Notes under the pieces: generated by a model
Seen by the model: the letters and a program-made list of their open reading frames with translations, nothing else
Database searches by the model: none
What the model was told of the DNA's origin: nothing
DNA from: Membranipora membranacea
Lineage: Eukaryota > Bryozoa > Gymnolaemata > Cheilostomatida > Membraniporidae
DNA length: 64,000 nt
Reading direction: 5' to 3'
Assembly: GCA_914767715.1 (NCBI GenBank)
Contig: OU612070.1
Span: 26,648,025 to 26,712,024, forward strand
Shown: positions 33,661 through 45,995 of the stretch, piece after piece
Layout of the letters: each line of letters begins with the position of its first letter
Numbering within the stretch: the stretch's first letter is position 1
Made by a program: the position numbers and the translations under genes

Positions 33661-34189
33661 AATGACTCCAGGTTAGGTTTGTTATATATGAAGTGAAGAC
33701 AACTTTTCAAGTTATTATCATCAAGGATAATTATTTGATTTGACATTCTTTAGCCTTCTTATGGCTCTCTGATTTAGCAGTCATTACTAGAACTTTCTGT
33801 ATTCTATATCGGGTATAAAATGATTCAGTAGTGCTGTTACACGCACACACGCATACACGTACCCTATTTAGAACCACCCGATACCCGTCCGGTACTCGTT
33901 TTTGTCTAGCCATTCTACCCCTAATCCCATGTTGTTAGGGCTCACTCAATTTGATGTTGGTAGTGTTCAAATCGAATCACTCTCATACCAAGGGACATCT
34001 GTCTTTAGAAAGTGTAGTCACTCTAGCACCTCTACTCAACATAAAGCCACCATGTAAAGAATTAAAAAGGCCACTTCAAACAAGAAAGCTTTCTATGTGA
34101 CTGTTCCCAAACATAGCAGCAATAATATCTCTCTGCTATAGAACAAACTCAGGTATGGTCAGCTGAAAACAATATGCTCTTCAACACAG

Positions 34190-34790
34190 ACAAGACTGCT
34201 ATCGTGAAGTTCTCGCTAAACTATCGCATCCAGAACAGCGAGCCAGTGATTTGTGACCAAAGCTCAATAAATCCTTTAGAATCTGTTTAACTTTTAGGAA
34301 TTTTAATTGATGACCACCTTACCTTTTTAATGTGCCAATTACGAAAGATTGGAATGGACTACGTTGGTTTAAAGACATACTATTGTACGAATATACGTTC
34401 CGCTTTATCCTATGCATCCCCCGTATTTTTCCAGTTTTTGTCCAACACATTAAAGCTCAAGTTGGAACATGTACAGGTCTGAGCCACTAAAACAATCGAG
34501 CCAGAAATGGATTATGCTGAAAGACTTGAATTTTAGAGCTGCCTACTCTTTGTGATTTTATTTTTGAGATGCCTAAAACTGTTTTTAACAATATTGCCTC
34601 CAATGAAGACCATCCTCTGTTAGTCGTGTTGTTTTAACTGTGATACATGCCATCTATTGCCCACCAAAGAACACAAAAGCGTTTAATGAGCTTTTTTCCA
34701 TACAACAGGCTAACTAGGACTGAAAACATCTTCAAAATAAGCACCTCACCCAAGGATATGAGAAGAAAGAATATGAGTCTCAAAAGTGGA
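34190..34790 (+). pseudogene. Decayed non-LTR retrotransposon reverse-transcriptase fragment
   Basis: Translated pieces in shifting frames resemble the C-terminal part of a LINE reverse transcriptase: LGILIDDHLTF, then RKIGMDYVGLKTYY, IRSALSYASPVFF and DYAERLE. Several stops and frameshifts interrupt it. I cannot assign the clade. It is inside the receptor array between the broken copy and receptor C. Confidence 0.6.
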
Positions 34791-35344
34791 AATTTACTTA
34801 ATTACATATTTTTCATTCCCTTTTCTGCATCTTCGAGATTTTAAGATGCAACCATAAAGGTATATTTGAAAAAATGTTGATGAAGCGTTGAGCTTTGATG
34901 GGTAATCAAGTTATTGTATTATGGTTTGTTATATAACACAAGGATTACCTCATTGCTATTGATTCAAAGACCACTGGCTTCTATCATCTAAACCAAACCA
35001 AATAATGGAGTGTCCAGGGCTGGAAATCCTGTTTGTAGCCGTTAAGAGCTTGGCAGCACGTCAGCGAGGCCCTTTCAATTGATTGGTACTCGACATAGCT
35101 TATAACTTGACAAAGGCCGGGATCAACACAAGCAATTGAGGCTATTAAGGGTTTCTACAGATGCAACAAATAGACGAAATGGATAGAAATATTGGTGCAA
35201 TCAATAAGTATGTTTAAAATGGCAAGGCATGATATGAGGTATCCCATTTCCTGTCTGAATCAGTAAAATGCAAACAAGGTCAACAAGCGGAAATCCTGCA
35301 CGTATTTTACATCACCATCAGTAACAGACTAAGCCTCTCAGGTC

Positions 35345-35422
35345 TCATGGATGTCATAATATACTTAGATGACGTCATATATGATGATCAGGATATATGA
35401 CATCAACTAAGTATATGATAAA
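35345..35422. repeat. Imperfect hairpin with a TGACGTCA core
   Basis: ATACTTAGATGACGTCATAT on the left faces ATATGACATCAACTAAGTAT on the right around a short loop. The left arm contains a perfect TGACGTCA (CRE-type site). It lies about 190-260 bp before the ATG of receptor C. Confidence 0.6.
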
Positions 35423-35428
35423 CAACTA

Positions 35429-35458
35429 CCACAGGTGGTTCTAAAGTCCTGCACATAT
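35429..35458 (+). promoter_or_regulatory. Upstream block shared by the receptor genes (copy C)
   Basis: CCACAGGTGGTTCTAAAGTC then CTGCACATATC lies about 175 bp before the ATG of receptor C. It shares CAGGTGGTT and GCAC with copy A. The match is weaker than between A and B. Confidence 0.35.
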
Positions 35459-35604
35459 CACATCAATCAATAAAATATTTAGAGAATGCAGCCATAAAAA
35501 TAGGATGACGCAATGACAGGACCAACTTCAGATAAAAAAGCAGCAGGTGATATTGGCAGAGAGAGAATAACCTCCTTGGCATAACTTTGAAGATAGGAGG
35601 AACT

Positions 35605-37032
35605 ATGTTGGCATTTTTGCATTTTCTTATACCAGTAGCTGCTATTCTACCGGCCTGCCAAGGGGATATGAAGGCACACACGTCCAGACTATTGACAGAT
35701 CTCCTCCAAGGCTATGATAACAGAGTAAAACCGAATGGTATTAACAACGAGACCCTAAAATTGGTGTTTGATGCCGGATTATACCAAATCATAGATGTAG
35801 ATGAGAAGAACCAAGTCCTTGATGGGATATACTGGATGTTTCAACAGTGGTACGATATGGAGCTGACTTGGGACCCAGCAGACTATGGGGGAGTTGCAAT
35901 AGTTTATCTCACAGACGACAGCATATGGCACCCAGAGATAGCCTTGCAGAATGAAGTAGATGTTGAGAAGTCGATCAAAGGTTCTCGGACATCAAGGCTG
36001 GCTGCATTTTCAAATGGACTTGTTCAAAGATCTCGTACTGTAAATTACAGGAGCTCATGTTCAATGAATTTGAGGCACTTCCCCTTCGATACTCAGAACT
36101 GCACTTTATCCTTTACATCGTACCGTCACATTTATAATGAGCTCAATCTGAGCACGAGCTTGCCATTTGACCCGGAGTCATTTATTGAAAACAGTGAGTT
36201 TGAATTGAAGGATATAGAGATTGTAGCCAAGTATGAAAAGATTGGCTACAATTTACAAATAATAACAATCAATCACCATATTATATTAGAGAGGAGGCCG
36301 CTGTTCTTCCTCCTCAATATGCTGCTTCCAAGCATCCTCATTGCTCTGGTGGCTATGCTTAGTTTCTGTATTCCACCAGAGTCAGGCGAAAAAATTGGAC
36401 TGGGTATAACTGTGTTACTGTCGCTGTCTGTGTTCTTACTGATTGTCAACGAACAAATGTCGCCAACCACAAAAGCGCCATTAATAGTTATCTACTACTT
36501 CGGTGCTGTGACAATTGTAACTGTATCAACAGGCTTATCCGTACTATCTCAAAACCTGCATCAGATGGCATCAGATAAGGCAAGGTCGGTACCAACATGG
36601 CTACGTTTCCTATGCTTTGGTAAACTTCCCCTCCTATTGTGTATCCGCTCGGATCTAGAGACCAGTATGGAAGCTGAGAAAGTTCATCCGCATGGTGTTC
36701 CTTCCAACAGCGCTGCACACCTACACAGAACAAGGAGACATTCCAAAGTGGGCCCTACTGAAGATGATAGGACATCAACAATGCAGTTAGAACCATCGCC
36801 TATCGAACAAACTATTCTTCTGAGAATGACATCATGCTTAGCTGTGATAGAAGCTTTTATTGTAGACTATGAAGAATCAAAGAGACAAGACAAGCTTGGG
36901 AAGATTATGCAGAGAGAATGGAAAATGGTGGCGCAGATACTGGATAGGCTGTTATTGATAGCATTCACAGCTTTGAGCTTTTTATTCACTCTGGGAATCC
37001 TGCTTCATGTGTCATTTTCATCAAATATATAA
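35605..37032 (+). CDS. Cys-loop receptor subunit C, nicotinic type, non-alpha
   Basis: Single-exon gene of 475 aa from the ATG at 35605. The frame opens earlier at a TTG, which is not used in animals. Signal peptide 1-20, Cys loop C152-C166 (CSMNLRHFPFDTQNC), M1, SGEK, M2 (LGITVLLSLSVFLLIV), M3, a cytoplasmic loop with an amphipathic helix (REWKMVAQILDRLLL) and M4. The loop-D Trp is present (IYWMFQQW). Loop C has no paired cysteines (EKIGYNLQ), and loop B has Tyr (FTSY). It is therefore a non-alpha subunit expected to assemble with an alpha partner such as B. Poly(A) signals lie at 37210 and 37219. Confidence 0.92.
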   Translation: MLAFLHFLIPVAAILPACQGDMKAHTSRLLTDLLQGYDNRVKPNGINNETLKLVFDAGLYQIIDVDEKNQVLDGIYWMFQQWYDMELTWDPADYGGVAIVYLTDDSIWHPEIALQNEVDVEKSIKGSRTSRLAAFSNGLVQRSRTVNYRSSCSMNLRHFPFDTQNCTLSFTSYRHIYNELNLSTSLPFDPESFIENSEFELKDIEIVAKYEKIGYNLQIITINHHIILERRPLFFLLNMLLPSILIALVAMLSFCIPPESGEKIGLGITVLLSLSVFLLIVNEQMSPTTKAPLIVIYYFGAVTIVTVSTGLSVLSQNLHQMASDKARSVPTWLRFLCFGKLPLLLCIRSDLETSMEAEKVHPHGVPSNSAAHLHRTRRHSKVGPTEDDRTSTMQLEPSPIEQTILLRMTSCLAVIEAFIVDYEESKRQDKLGKIMQREWKMVAQILDRLLLIAFTALSFLFTLGILLHVSFSSNI

Positions 37033-37209
37033 CTCTGTGCCAGCATTACTTGTCCGAAGTTACCCAGCAAGGGCATGAAATCCTACTGATATGTCGCTAG
37101 CTTTGTGTTATTTATATTGTTAATGTTGTCTGAGTTTCCATCATTTTCTGTATCTATCCATCTTAAGTTTAATTAGAACTACAATGCCAAGGTTATATAA
37201 TTTTCTGAT

Positions 37210-37224
37210 AATAAATACAATAAA
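37210..37224 (+). other. Candidate polyadenylation signals of receptor C
   Basis: Two AATAAA hexamers (37210-37215 and 37219-37224) lie about 180 bp after the stop, followed by T-rich sequence. Confidence 0.55.
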
Positions 37225-38377
37225 AATAAAAGTATTTTCTTATGTTGCTCGTTCCTGCAAGGTTTTAGCAACCTTTACTGAAAGAGGGAAATGATATCTT
37301 CATATGGTGATTACATTGAGTCAGTAAATAATGAGAATGCTTATACATTTAAGTTGAATTGCAAATTTGTGTCTCAAGGAAATAAGCAAAATATACTTTG
37401 ATGCAATAGCAAGACAATAGGTTGTTTGCTGGCTTATTGAGGGAAACTTGGAAATTTTGCACACGCTTAGTAATCGCATAAATAATATCACACGCTTTGG
37501 GTTCTTAAAGCCAAGCTTGATACCATTGTTCCCTCCATTTGATAAAACACTCATATAGGTCAGAATTAACATTCCCCGGATTGACCATTGGTTATTTGTT
37601 TGGCAGTGCAATATCTTGGCAACCGTGTTGAATACAATTGTGTTTACTCCATTTCTAAACCGGATATATGTCAGACATCGCTCAAATATAAAGAGTTTCC
37701 TTCACTCAGTCTCCCCAGACCACCACACTAGCCTAAAAGGTGTTGGTCAGTAAACTAGCCAACATAGGAGACAGCAAGTTCTCATTGGAGTTTAAACTTT
37801 GCAACATTCAACTTGATAACATGATGAAGAATTTTTATCTTAAAATATTGAGGTTTTCATTATATGCAGCAAACCTTCAGATACTTTTTATCAAGCACGA
37901 CGAGAGCACTTGTATTTTTGTTTCTCTGCAGTGGCTAATGCTGCAATCAATATTCTTATCAGGAATAGCTCTCATTATTTAGAGAAGAACAAAAGATTAT
38001 TGTAATCCTTGTCTTTATGGTTCCAAGCAGTGTAAATATTGCCTGCATAAGCAGTCTGGTAGACAGCAGTGTAAATAAATTATGCAGCGCTATATTGTGT
38101 GCTAGCATGAATAATTCATCATTTTACATGATCATTTTGATAAATTTAGATTTAAGACAAATATGTACTTTAACTAAGTGAAATCTGGTACCTAATTTGA
38201 GGAGCAGGCATACATACGGTCAGTCTGAGGTTTGGCTATGGCAGTCAAACAACACTCCTAAAATAACAATTTCGAAACCTTCAAAAATTCACAATTTTGA
38301 TTAAGCAGGATAGCCATTCTGAGAACGAAGCAGACTCTTTGCTTCACAATCACATCCACATGGAGAAGGTATCATAC

Positions 38378-39316
38378 CTTTATTGAGTCTGAATTTAGAT
38401 TTTGTAAGGTCTCTCCATCCTCCAAGTGGTTGGCTAAAGTCCATAATCCAAGGTAGAACAGGATGGTGATTCGGGTGCCCATGTACACGCCCACAACACT
38501 TGTTGATGTACATCAAATATTCAAAGTTGGATAAATCACCATTTATCCAACGCTCTGTCATAACGGACATGTCTTCAGCTGTAAAATAAACGGAATAACC
38601 ATGATATCAACACATCAGTTGTCTGCCCCTGATAACTGTACAGTGATCAACAATCATACTCGCGAAACATTAATACGAAGGCCTTGACATAATGCAATAA
38701 GTATACATAATTCTCTGCTTGTTTAGGTTTGATGAGTAGTTTGGGTGACACTATCTCCTGAGGCAGACATTATTGCAGGACACTTCGAGATCTGCTCTAG
38801 CTGTCATCTAGTACAGATCTTCAGATGCCCTAAATACAATTGAAATTTCCGCGATTAAAACATCTATTCACAAATATTCCACAGATTTGCAATTTCTATG
38901 ATCGGAAATGGCACTTGAAGTCAGAGGGCCTGAAGATCCACCAGTAAAACATTGGCCATCCCCAGTCAGCTGGTAGCAGGGAGAGTAGGATAACCTTCCC
39001 TGATGGCAGAGTATCCCATTATTGGATCACAGTCTAATTAGGAATTATCCTCCCAGAGCTATCTGAGAGATGGGGGGGGGGGGGGAAATATGGTGACATG
39101 CAAAATGAATCAGACATCAAATAATAGTAGTGTGTGTCAGCATTTCATGAGTCCCAATGACCCAACAGTCTATGCTACTGTTATCTCGGTCATTACTTAC
39201 AGTCGTCATGGCTGGCATCATCAGGCAGCACACCATCTGGAATCATAATATAACAGATTAATATATAACCTTAAATATGAGTCTACATATCAATACGAAG
39301 ATGTAATACATTAATA

Positions 39317-39350
<34 letters not shown>

Positions 39351-41363
39351 CTCAATACGAACTGATTAAACTGATTGAACAACAGCACAAGTGGTCACAG
39401 GTAAGAATCAAATACTAAGGATCATATCGTGGTTACTACTATATGACATGAATCAGCAGCTGCATGTTTGTTAAGTTAAGGTCGAAAAGATTCACTGTTG
39501 AAATTCTGCTGATCTGTTCCAAATGCGATCAGGCAACATTATGAAGAGATAATCTCCTAATGGCCTCAGTTAGTCGTGAGGATTTTATCCTCTTTGAAAA
39601 TAAAGGTGATGACAACTTCTAGTTTGCCCGCAGATAAATAAAATTAAAGTGGTATTGTAAATTTAAATCAGGCAGAGAAAGTGTCATGTGCCCGGCAAGC
39701 TAACCTGTGTTCAATTCAGGCAAAGAATGTATCTAGTACATGGCAAGCTTACCTGTGCTTTGCCTTTCACCAGGCATAAAGTCATGATGGAATTTGGGAC
39801 AGACTCTTATCCATAAATTATCATCAATATAGACATCTCCTAATGATATAGAACCTGCAAATGACAGCAATGGTTGTAAGACAGTAAGCGTGAACTGTTG
39901 AATGCATCAAATTACATAGAGAGAACTGACCAATAACTCTAATTATATAGTGTAATTGAAACATCAAAAGAGAGACTAAATTTGGTTCATCACGTACCGA
40001 GTAGTGCACCTTTACTGTGAAGATAATGTTGACATTTGATTAGCTGATATATGACCAACAGTACTTTAGAGAAGGAAGATTGGAAGACAGCAGGGGAGAA
40101 AGTAAGAACATCACACAACGTGTGCTACAAATAATCAATGAGTACAACAATAGGATTGTGTCATCATTTCCTAATTTAAGTTGGCGATAAGAGATTAGAC
40201 TTTGGAACTGATAAATTTTTGCTATAATTACAATTCACACTTTTTGGTCTGGTTTTCTCCCATCATGGTCTATATAAAACTATTTTTTCTCGTTTGCCAG
40301 AGGGAAGTTACTCAAAAAGTCATAAACTCATTGGGTTAACTCGTCAGTTTACCTGGAAAACCAGCTGGCCCCAATTATTCATCGCCAGTGACATCATGTC
40401 CAAATACAACAAGATCAGTTGTCTATCTTGACATATTATCACAAATGAAAAAGATATGTCTGAATAATATAATAAATAGACAGCTAAAATAGTTTGCAAT
40501 CCTCCCCCTCTTATTTCAACACCGAAAATCACAAACCTGGTATGTTCCATAGCTTATACTAACACTATCTTCCTCTAGTTTAATATCAGTGGCTGGGCAC
40601 AAGTTGAGATTCCCATTTCTGCACAGCAGCAGGGTCACAAACTTAACTAATTCTTCGTCTGTCTTAAACTGCAGAATAGACGAAGATAGGAAGAAATAGT
40701 AAAGTTTCAACAGGAACGAACATTACTTCTACCAAAAATAACTCAGGCAAGCAAATAAGTTTGTCCTTACATTGAACACAGAATGGGCCTCAAAGATTCA
40801 AGCTGATCAGGAATTTTGTTAATAAATGCCTACACAAATGCTGACAAAAGGAAGTGTCAAAGTTGACACTTTGGAATGCAGCAGCACAGGTCACATAAAC
40901 TATTGTGCATATATCATGTGTGGATCATGTCATACATTAGTGTATGTGGATCAATTGAGCACAAATTTATCCATAAAGTAAGTAGCAAACAGTTTTATCA
41001 AACAGGAAGAAAGTGAAACCAAGTATCCCGGAGCACAAGCAAGCAGAGGTACATTCATTGACTTCCTGAACTATTTTAATTCGGCAAGCTGATAACTTTG
41101 TTCCAAAAATTTTGATATCATCAAAATAATAATAGTACTTGTCGGCCAAGGTGTTAGCGAGACAATTCAGATGACGGTTCAAAGTTTCTTTGATAGCTGG
41201 TCTAACCTGTTTCAATGTTTGTGGAGGACGGTTGGTACACTTATAGAGTTGAGCTTTGTGATATCTCTGTGACCAAACTCTCGCTCTACACTCCAAATCT
41301 GTGTAGGATAAATATTCTAATATATCACAATCTGCAGGCAAACTATGTCCAGATGTGCTGTAC
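38378..41363 (-). CDS. WDR81: WDR81, N-terminal region and start of BEACH domain (6 exons; 5' end unresolved)
   Basis: Exons in transcript order: 41207-41363, 40537-40668, 39998-40124, 39753-39854, 39201-39236 (36 bp), 38378-38578. They encode [75 protein letters not shown] and the BEACH opening [20 protein letters not shown]...FRLNKG. The last exon ends in phase 1 and joins the exon at 25601 as [15 protein letters not shown], which is how the known family reads. The intervening 12.8 kb is therefore a true intron. The first listed exon needs two bases from an earlier one, and the start codon was not identified between about 41.4 and 44 kb. Confidence 0.85.
39317..39352. repeat. (AT)n microsatellite
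   Basis: About 16 AT dinucleotides in the WDR81 intron just upstream, in transcript sense, of the 36-bp exon. Confidence 0.95.
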
Positions 41364-42155
41364 CTGAAATACAACAGAAAACATGTGAGAGAAGACAACT
41401 TTAGTTGACCCCCCTTCCTTCAAGCAAGTTTCAGACTGACAGATGCATAAGGGTAGAAGAAAGCACTTGATTGTTTTTCAGAGATTCGACAAATCCACTA
41501 ATCGTATCATCAAATAAACCCTGTGCGGACCCAAATTCACTGTAATTTACACATAGGCATATTATGATATTCAAAGAAATTATCCTTAAACATGAACAAA
41601 CCTTTGGATTTGACACTTTAAGTAAGATACCGTTGCTTGATACTCAGGAATCATCCTAATAGCTGTTCTGCATCCTCTTCAAAGTCTTTTCTGCAGCTGC
41701 TCGGAAATATTAAAATAATATAAATATAACAGCACAGTCATCAACCAGTTTTTTTTATGCTATGCCATTCACCATAACACACACCATTTTTGGTTGGTTT
41801 ATTGAAGGTAACATCTCCGGTTGGTTCATGGGATTAGCTAACAATGAGACTGGTTGTAGTGGAACAGCATTCACTCTACTTTCTTTGACAGGTATGGCCT
41901 TTGCAGTTATGTGCATTGCCTTAGTTCAGTACCATTCATCAAGAACCATCAACAAGGGAACACATATATCTTCAAAAGATATAGGCCTAACCTTCCATGG
42001 GAAATACGACTTGAGCTGACCAGACTCTACTGCCCAGGTCCCTTTTGGGTTTTTGTTTATGGCAGTACAGATTTTTATCCTGTTCGGAATAGGCACCAAA
42101 ATCCGTTGCTGGCGACTGGTGTTGTGAGACATGTGGCAGGTTCTGTATTATATTA

Positions 42156-42235
42156 GACATGTCTTACAGCACTCAAGGCCTATAAAGCATTGCTGTTGGT
42201 GCTGTAGAGGCCACATGAGTGCTGTAAGACATGTC
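42156..42235. repeat. Hairpin-forming inverted repeat
   Basis: GACATGTCTTACAGCACTCA + AGGCC (42156-42180) is inverted at 42209-42235 (GGCC...TGAGTGCTGTAAGACATGTC) around a 28-bp loop. The arms are about 25 bp and nearly perfect. Confidence 0.85.
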
Positions 42236-45200
42236 ACATACATACATACGTCATACATACATCCCCTGCCACACATCTCAGCATGTCCACGTGTTGAACT
42301 GAACTAAAATATGTTTTAGAACACAACATGGGTTGCACCAACAAACCATCTACTATGACCACTTCATAAGACTGGTTACTGCCCAAACAGAACTGGACTT
42401 TTTCTGTAATAAATGAGTGTATATATATACTGTGTTGTGGTAGCAGGACACAGGGAGGGTCAGGGCTGCAGAAGGCTACATGAATTGAATGGTTTACATT
42501 TCCTTCGATTGACTGAGGTGATGTGACTCTTCTCAACCTGATTTCTCACCAGGCTGACTCACTCCCTCTAGCTCAGTCAATGGACTGGTAAATAAATAGA
42601 AATTACACTAACTGGTATCCATTCAATTTCATTTGAAAAAATTTGATTATCAATATCAAGTGTTTCTTTGGTGCAGTGCATACAATTAGACATGCTAACA
42701 TGCCCCCCCATCGGCTTACCAAGGAGTATCTCGCTACTTGGTTGTACAATGCTCACCTTTGTGACTCCTAGGCAGCTTCCCTGATACTCTGGGTGCATCT
42801 GCTGTGCAAGACAAGAAAACCTGTTGACTCACACTTCTTGATTTTAGTTTTTAATCAAATGGGAGGAGAAATGAATCTAATCCATATCTTATGCTAAATT
42901 AACAGATAGTGGGGGTCATGAATCCCACCCGTTGTTCCTGTGTTTTGTGCTTCTTGTCGGTCACCCAATCAAATCATTTATGACATATCTATACAACTGA
43001 TCAAATACTCTCATTCCATGTTTGTGCTGTAGAGAGTTATCTCACCTTGATATAAGATAGGACAACTACTTTCAAAATCTGTAAAGATACCTCTTCCCTG
43101 ATTACAGATAAAATCGCCAATCTGTGCGGTCCTTTGAGCTTTGACAGATCACAAATCTCCTGCTGATTGAATCGCTTATCAAAGAAAATTGATTAATCTG
43201 ATTGAGGTGAAATCAGGCTGTAGCAAGTTCAACAGCCCTGCTACCGATGAAATTGATTGAATTGAACCCTGCAAATAACATAAGGGGTATCAAATCAGGG
43301 AGAATGATCAAATCAACAATGGAATTGTTTTATTTGAGACTTGAACAGATTTGCAAAATTATGTGTGACACTTTATACATACCAGTCAGCAGATGAATAA
43401 AACACTAGAAATGAATGGAAAATGCAAACATATTGGAGCATCGCTGCCCCTCCCGCCTATCACCAATATTCAAATCTTGGTGAATCTGAAGTTTCCAACC
43501 GTTCACCAACACCAACCAATCAAAGAGCACTGATTGTACCACAAATACTCTATTTAATCAACTCTGGCAACAATGGTGATATCCTGCAAACCATGGAGAG
43601 GTCAATTGCTCAGTGAGTCAGGATCTCAATTCTGTTTACTAGGTGGGATGCCTAACCCTAATTAATTGCATCATAAATATTCCCTGGTTGCAAATTTGAT
43701 TTTTTTTTCGAAAAATGATTGCATGGATTTGTTCTCTTCTGCTTGTTTTTTTGTGGATATTAAATGTGAGTTGTTGTGGATATGTCTTCTTACCTATAAC
43801 CACTATGACTATAAATAATACCAAAAGGGTGGGAGGTATCAATCCTCCCTGAAGAAGTTGTCCACGCCAAAGTCTTGGCAGGTGTTTTCTGTTAACCTCT
43901 ACTCGACCCCGAGCAACTCTCCACAGCATCTAATAAACAATGGAGATAAGTTAGGTTTTAGGAGTGATCCCATCCAGGTCTCATTTTAAGATTAGCTTGC
44001 TGTAATTTGTTATTTAACTCACAGTGTTCTTAACAAGCTCTAATTACTCAGGTTGTAACGTAACTATCTCTGCCTCAGCTAATTAGTTATCTGTTCATTA
44101 GATGAGCTCTACTCATACCAGTCCAGCTGTACTCATACCGGTGCAGGTCAGCATATATATATATACAGAGCACCTTATTTTCTTATCGCCATTCAGCAAT
44201 CACCAAGATAACGATACGTGGACTTGTCGGGTAAGACACAAGAGAGTGTGCTTTTAAATCTCTTTCTTTTTCCTGATTTATTACATGTTGTCATTCATAA
44301 ACAAATATCTCTATTTCTGGGTCAACAACATCCAATTGATTATGACTGTAAGCGAGTCAGCTCTATTGTCCGTGAATATTTCATCTCTGATAAAAAAAAT
44401 ATGGCAAATTGATATAGGGCCAGGGGGGTTTTAGGGGGTCGGGGGATGAACAGGCACAGTGGTTCTAGGATCTCCTAATACTGCTGTCATAGCTATACAG
44501 TCCTGCAAGGCCTTATCTATTTTACCTACAGCTACAGTTTGTGTCTTGGTGGCATCACGCATGCAGTGGAATAATCATAATTCATGTATCAGTATGAAGC
44601 TATAAATAGACGATCCTATGAGATGCTCTACAATGATGAAGTGTCATTGCTTTTTTCCACAAACTCGGCATGCATCTTGAACCAAATTGGATGGTGCATT
44701 AATTACAGTACTCATACTAACATCATGCTAGTAAGATTTTTCAGAGTTGTTGTTGATCAATACACTTATTTCATCACTCGTATTTGCAACAGTAAGTCTT
44801 CTCAGTTTATGCACTAGGTCGGTATCAGATAGAATAGGTACATATTAGCTAGAGTTTAGTTTGGGGTTGTTAGCTAGCACTAATCTTTTTGCTAGCTAAG
44901 TTTGGGTTTACATTAAAATAAATGAGGTGAGTAAATGTAGTAAAACCATTTTAACAGATTGCTAACTTGCAAAATTTTCCTCCTATAAATATCTTTAGAT
45001 TGGTTAGGTTACTTCCTTTTCCTTAGTACAATACAAATACAAAACTTGATAATATTGTAAGTGCAAACCATAGAGCTATTATATGTTTATTTTATAACTC
45101 TATGCCTATGGTGCAAACTGATTTGTGTGTCACGTTTTTAGGTACTTTATATTTGAGATGCTCTCTCACACCAACAATTATGAGAATGCTTATATACTTA

Positions 45201-45370
45201 TGCTAAAAAGGTTGATTGTTCCAACCGTTTTCTCTCTTAATTATGCTTACACCCAATAATTGTAGTATCACAGAGTACAGATATTACTTACTCGGTGATA
45301 TTATCTACATTGCAATGCAATAATAATTTGTCTGTCTGCAGACTTGCAACTATGATAAGCTCTGAAACTT

Positions 45371-45533
45371 ACACACAGACCTAGTTTAAGTGCTCAAACG
45401 GTGCAAGATGTTGGTAGAGGCATTTCATTGTCAACCACCTTCTCCCCTCCAGAAAGTGGTTGATAATGAAATGCCTCTACCAGCATTTTGCACCATTTGA
45501 GCACTTAAACTAACACAGACCTAGTTAATTACC
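45371..45533. mobile_element. Long hairpin element with flanking direct repeat
   Basis: Arms of about 60 bp (45383-45445 and 45453-45512; AGTTTAAGTGCTCAAACGGT and GTAGAGGCATTTCATT, inverted on the right) are separated by only a few bases. ACACAGACCTAGTT occurs immediately outside both arms and looks like a target-site duplication of 12-14 bp. There is no coding capacity. Confidence 0.75.
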
Positions 45534-45995
45534 ATGAAAATTGTAAGAAATTTACAGGGCAGTGAACTATGAGCAATGCTTGAGTTGTCTGGCTTTTAGG
45601 GTGAGTTATTATCACTTTGTTTGATGTGAGAATTGATATATTTTGAGTCTTCACAGGACACTTTCTCTAAAATTGAATCTCGACTTCGCTAAGCGCTGAA
45701 CAGTTACTAAGCGCCGCAAATGTCTATCAAACATGTTGTACATTAGTACAGAATGAGAAACAGGCATTGTTCACAGCACTCAAACAAGCAAACCTGGCAA
45801 AACAGAGCATGTGTATTTACGGCAATTAAAAAGCAAAACTATTGCCTATTTGGGTAGGCAAAGTGTGTCTGCAAGATAAAAATGCTCATGTTATGATGAG
45901 AAGTGGTAATGGGTTTTTGGCAGCCGTTCACCAGTAGTTTTCCCATAAATTACAAATAACAGAAAGCACAATGAACACTATCATAAAATTGCCTA

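Larger units (their letters stand above)
25602..38377 (-). other. Giant WDR81 intron hosting the receptor array
   Basis: The donor at 38377 (AAAG|GTATGAT) and acceptor at 25602 (ctcctcag) bracket 12,776 bp, against about 0.1-2.5 kb for the other WDR81 introns. It contains three intact and one broken Cys-loop receptor genes on the plus strand, a decayed LINE fragment, two TTAA-type elements and two large inverted repeats. The boundaries rest on phase agreement and family continuity of WDR81. Confidence 0.85.
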
